The notes beneath the pieces were generated by a model. That model did not search any database, had not been told where the DNA came from, and saw only the letters and a program-made list of their open reading frames with translations. The translations under genes were made by a program, and so were the position numbers. From contig CAZGVV010000006.1 of assembly GCA_964529155.1 (NCBI GenBank), forward strand, positions 1 to 45,804: a DNA stretch of 45,804 nt. The letters are read 5' to 3'. Origin of the DNA: CAZGVV01 sp964529155. Lineage in GTDB: Bacteria; Pseudomonadota; Alphaproteobacteria; Rickettsiales; SXRF01. This document shows, piece by piece, positions 43,778 to 45,804 of this stretch (the first letter of the stretch is position 1; each line of letters starts with the position of its first letter).

Positions 43778-43896
43778 TTTATAGTCTTTTTATAGCAGGC
43801 ACATATTAACGTACTGAAATTTGAACCGCATTTGCATAGGTTGATTTAAGAATTATGAGTTTATTTGTAATTCACTTTATTAAGAAAGGCATTTTT

Positions 43897-44139
43897 ATGA
43901 AAATCAATACCATTGTTATTTCGCTGGCTTGTGCTTCATTGCTTAGCGCATGCGGTAATACCACCACTGATCGTGCACTGAGCGGCGGTGGTATCGGCGC
44001 AGGTGCAGGTGCCATTACCGGCGCCGTGGTGGGGGGAAGCCCTGTAACAGGTGCATTAATTGGTGGTGCTCTGGGGGCAGGCGCAGGTGCATTAACCAAC
44101 GAGCGTGATGTTAATTTAGGCAAGCCATTCTGGCGCTAA
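43897..44139 (+). CDS. small glycine-zipper lipoprotein
   Basis: This 80-residue protein has a lipoprotein signal peptide with lipobox LSAC (Cys19) and then a glycine-zipper stretch (GGGIGAGAGAITGAVVGG, then GALIGGALGAGAGALT). Such small lipoproteins resemble SlyB/OsmB-type outer-membrane proteins. An AAGAAAGG site precedes the ATG at 43897, which also leaves the signal peptide intact; the frame before it (from 43855) is not needed. A strong terminator follows. Confidence 0.82.
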   Translation: MKINTIVISLACASLLSACGNTTTDRALSGGGIGAGAGAITGAVVGGSPVTGALIGGALGAGAGALTNERDVNLGKPFWR

Positions 44140-44156
44140 TTTGATGTGACGTAATC

Positions 44157-44192
44157 AAAAAAGACCATGCACTTCGCGCATGGTCTTTTTTT
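44157..44192 (+). terminator. Rho-independent terminator after the glycine-zipper gene
   Basis: GACCATGC (44163-44170) pairs with GCATGGTC (44178-44185), flanked by an A run on the left and a T run of seven on the right. Confidence 0.92.
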
Positions 44193-44395
44193 ATGTTGCT
44201 CAAAGCTATGGTCAGCCTCAAAAAATACATGGCCAGGAAAATACTGCATAAAGATCAAACGGATGATTGATGATAATGCCTGTGGCGGGCTAGGTATATT
44301 AAGAAATAATGCTTTGGCATTGTGGGAATTTCGTTTACAAATTAATCTTTTTAGATGATAATATCTACCGATTAAATGAGTGAGGGTATATTTTT

Positions 44396-44542
44396 ATGAA
44401 GTTATTTGTATGTATTGCAACCGCATTATACGGGATTATACCATCCTCATCGCATGCAGGTATAGTGGTGAACACTACTATTGTTACCCCAGCAGAAGAT
44501 TATACGCTTTGTAATGCAGCCGAAGATCCGAGCTGTGAATAA
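44396..44542 (+). CDS. 48-residue secreted peptide
   Basis: A 48-codon frame begins with ATG 44396, has GAGGG about 9 nt upstream, and ends with TAA at 44542. The first 21 residues form a signal peptide (MKLFVCIATALYGIIPSS, then SHA), leaving a mature acidic peptide of about 27 residues with two Cys (TLCNAAEDPSCE). No family is recognised. The 203 bp before it (44193-44395) hold no other feature I can support. Confidence 0.5.
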   Translation: MKLFVCIATALYGIIPSSSHAGIVVNTTIVTPAEDYTLCNAAEDPSCE

Positions 44543-44613
44543 TGGCGAAGGGGCTGTGCCAGATTGCCAGGGCATGTATTCCCATCCCATTGTTTTAATT
44601 GCCTTTGCGGGGT

Positions 44614-44804
44614 TTAGGTCTTAAAATGCCACTCGCATTCCTTCAAAAAATAGTCCGAAATTCTGTCGCGGGATACTGCTAAATTTACGTATGTAGCGCT
44701 TCGCCTATCCAGCGCGCGTTGTATGCGCGCCAGCAATCTGCATAAACGATGCTATCGGAAATCACTTTGCGCTCGATAATGAAATCAGCGTGGCGCTTGA
44801 TGCA
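44614..44804 (-). pseudogene. IS1595-family transposase remnant (C-terminal fragments)
   Basis: Two minus-strand fragments in different frames recall the DDE domain of IS1595/ISXO2-type transposases. The upstream fragment (44688-44804) reads VISDSIVYADCWRAYNARW, like the family's SIVYTDCWRAYN motif. The second (44617-44682) reads SDYFLKECEWHF, like FLKECEWRF near the family's C-terminus. Stops and a frameshift separate them and no complete element or terminal repeats were found, so the copy is dead. The surrounding 44543-45012 otherwise shows only the palindrome at 44951-44976. Confidence 0.6.
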
Positions 44805-44950
44805 TTATCCTGAATGACCCTACTTAATCGATTCTTCCGAATGCTGTTCCGTAACACAGTACTGCATGTTCTGCTGCAGCCCTATATTTATTCTATTTCT
44901 GCAATTCGTGAAGACCCCGCAGATATAATCTTGCTAAATATTATATTTTT

Positions 44951-44976
44951 GTAATATAGTAATTTTACTATATTAC
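44951..44976. promoter_or_regulatory. perfect 26-bp palindrome, candidate operator
   Basis: Two 12-bp arms (GTAATATAGTAA and TTACTATATTAC) with a 2-bp TT spacer are perfectly complementary. It lies 36 bp upstream of the ATG at 45013. No U-tract follows as in a terminator, so a dimeric regulator site is plausible. Confidence 0.5.
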
Positions 44977-45012
44977 TTAGAAACACTAAATGGTTATACT
45001 TGCGAGCGGATT

Positions 45013-45279
45013 ATGAAAAAACCAAAAGTACCTGGCTCAAATGATGTGGCCGCTTTTTTATTGAATGGCATTCCTTTGCCTCCAGAAAGTAAAATTCAAT
45101 CACAAGAACCTGCATCTTTACATCTCGGATTAGCCTCGAGAATTAAGAGACGCCATCTCCCTTCGGGGGGAAGCGATGTGCAGGAAAATTCATTGCAGAA
45201 TCCTCCCAAGCACGACACAGGCAAAGGCATTATTGATGCGATTTGTATAAGCCCGAATAATAATCCTAAAACAAGATAG
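45013..45279 (+). CDS. hypothetical protein next to the integrase remnant
   Basis: The 88-residue product is polar, Pro/Ser/Asn-rich and probably unstructured in part (MKKPKVPGSNDVAAFLLNG, later GKGIIDAICISPNNNPKTR). No family, signal peptide or membrane helix is seen. A GAG-containing weak ribosome site precedes the ATG. It follows the palindrome at 44951-44976 and ends just before the truncated recombinase, so it may belong to the decayed element. Confidence 0.4.
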   Translation: MKKPKVPGSNDVAAFLLNGIPLPPESKIQSQEPASLHLGLASRIKRRHLPSGGSDVQENSLQNPPKHDTGKGIIDAICISPNNNPKTR

Positions 45280-45281
45280 CT

Positions 45282-45515
45282 AGGGTACGCGACCTGCGCA
45301 TCCATGATTTGCGGCGGACGTTTGGAAGCTGGATGGCTGGAACAGGCGCGTCTACCGTGATCATCGGAAGGCAGCTTAATCATAAGTCTCCTGCTGCTAC
45401 TGCCCTTTACTCCCGCCATCAGTTAGATCCTGTGAGAGAAGCACGAAACTACCAAGGGCAGCTCGATCAGTATAATGCTAACCGCCAAATGCTTCTGTCT
45501 GCGTTGGTGTGTTAG
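45282..45515 (+). pseudogene. truncated tyrosine recombinase (integrase) C-terminus
   Basis: The fragment of about 77 residues reads RIHDLRRTFGSWMAGTG, then IIGRQLNHKSPAATALYSRH. This contains the HxxR box (HDLR), the LxH box (LNH) and the catalytic Tyr (LYSRH) of phage-type integrases of the tRNA-targeting group. The frame is closed by a stop just upstream, and no start or N-terminal core-binding domain is present, so it is a 3' remnant. It lies about 235 bp from tRNA-Arg, a common attachment target. Confidence 0.75.
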
Positions 45516-45615
45516 TGCGTAACGCATATTTTTCGCTAAACCGATAGCCTCCTTCTTTGAAGGCTTTCAATTTTTGAACAAACGTATTGGCAATATTGTT
45601 GATGATATCCAGCAT
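45478..45615 (-). CDS. possible 45-residue hypothetical protein
   Basis: A minus-strand frame starts at ATG 45615 and reads MLDIINNIANTFVQKLKAF, then GYRFSEKYALRTN. It overlaps the end of the integrase remnant. It reads as a plausible small helical protein but has only a weak upstream AGG and no recognised family. It could be a chance frame. Confidence 0.2.
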   Translation of the reverse strand: MLDIINNIANTFVQKLKAFKEGGYRFSEKYALRTNTPTQTEAFGG

Positions 45616-45749
45616 AAGCACCTAAATTAGCACTTATTATACTGGATGATAGTATAACTTATATTAATTTTTTTTAAATTTGAAATGCTATTGCTTTAGG
45701 ATACACTCTAACCCCCATGTAACCCCATAGAAATACTATCATCGGAAAA

Positions 45750-45804
45750 TGGCGCACCCGGAGCGATTCGAACGCCCGACCCTCAGATTCGTAGTCTGAT
45801 GCTC
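45750..45804 (-). tRNA. tRNA-Arg(ACG), 3' part (runs off the window)
   Basis: On the minus strand the anticodon stem TCAGA/TCTGA encloses the loop CTACGAA, giving anticodon ACG. The T arm (GGGCG TTCGAAT CGCTC region) and acceptor end GCGCCA follow, with CCA encoded at 45750-45752. The 5' acceptor strand and D arm lie beyond the window end. Identity as Arg rests on the anticodon. Confidence 0.9.

Noticed and set aside
1..45804. CRISPR arrays, rRNA genes, complete prophage or complete insertion sequence
   Set aside because: No regularly spaced direct repeats, no rRNA-like sequence, and only fragments of a recombinase and a transposase were found.

Overview
The window looks like a draft-assembly contig from an alphaproteobacterium of intermediate GC. 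The evidence is a CckA-type hybrid histidine kinase, aerobic-type cobaltochelatase subunits CobS and CobT behind a J-domain gene, a COQ9-family protein, a phasin, a long-form ribosomal protein L28, a BtuB-type receptor under a cobalamin riboswitch, and two candidate CtrA boxes (TTAA-N7-TTAA). The order cannot be fixed from sequence alone; gene order does not match a well-studied genus I can name. Five runs of N (9520-9529, 17875-17903, 25047-25056, 31709-31731, 35293-35302) interrupt coding sequences and are scaffold gaps.

Layout. 0-5.4 kb: phasin, D,D-carboxypeptidase, MscS-type channel, and a divergent gene for a prepilin-like protein with a beta-propeller. 5.4-9.7 kb: rpmB, then the minus-strand series parA-like, J-domain, cobS, cobT. 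9.7-20.8 kb: mostly housekeeping and signalling genes (Sua5, TetR, a CckA split over two overlapping genes, an isoprenylcysteine methyltransferase-like membrane protein, COQ9, a PAS plus phosphoacceptor-only kinase fragment, glutaredoxin, TPR protein, ispE, DsbA-like). 20.9-25.2 kb: minus-strand Tad-pilus accessory cluster (TadE-like, TadE-like, TadG-like, TadD-like lipoprotein) behind a candidate CtrA-controlled promoter. 25.3-32 kb: rodA, ppx/gppA, two small unknown genes, rlmE, an alpha/beta hydrolase, cobalamin riboswitch and btuB. 32-35.3 kb: a second TadG-TadE-TadE set on the plus strand. 35.3-41.3 kb: two small unknown genes, then a tightly packed exbB-exbD-exbD-tonB-rfbB-rfbA-glycosyltransferase operon. 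41.3-44.2 kb: MarR-type regulator, class I glutamine amidotransferase-like hydrolase, KdpE-like response regulator, glycine-zipper lipoprotein. 44.2-45.8 kb: a decayed mobile region with a small secreted peptide, an IS1595-type transposase remnant, a perfect 26-bp palindrome, a truncated tyrosine recombinase and, at the right edge, the 3' part of tRNA-Arg(ACG).

How they fit together. Cobalamin uptake (riboswitch, BtuB, ExbB/ExbD/TonB) and possible cobalt insertion (CobS/CobT) occur in one window. Envelope functions dominate: peptidoglycan (D,D-carboxypeptidase, RodA), osmotic channel, disulfide chemistry, pilus pseudopilins and sugar-nucleotide synthesis. CckA is the top kinase of the CtrA pathway, and CtrA-like boxes lie in front of one Tad cluster and in front of a small membrane-protein gene, which suggests cell-cycle control of surface structures. 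No complete new defence or mobile system was found. The least ordinary items are the prepilin/propeller fusion, the split CckA, the ATPase-less PAS kinase fragment, the paired TadG/TadE sets with one degenerate VWA metal site, the coiled-coil-extended ExbB and several small unlisted genes.
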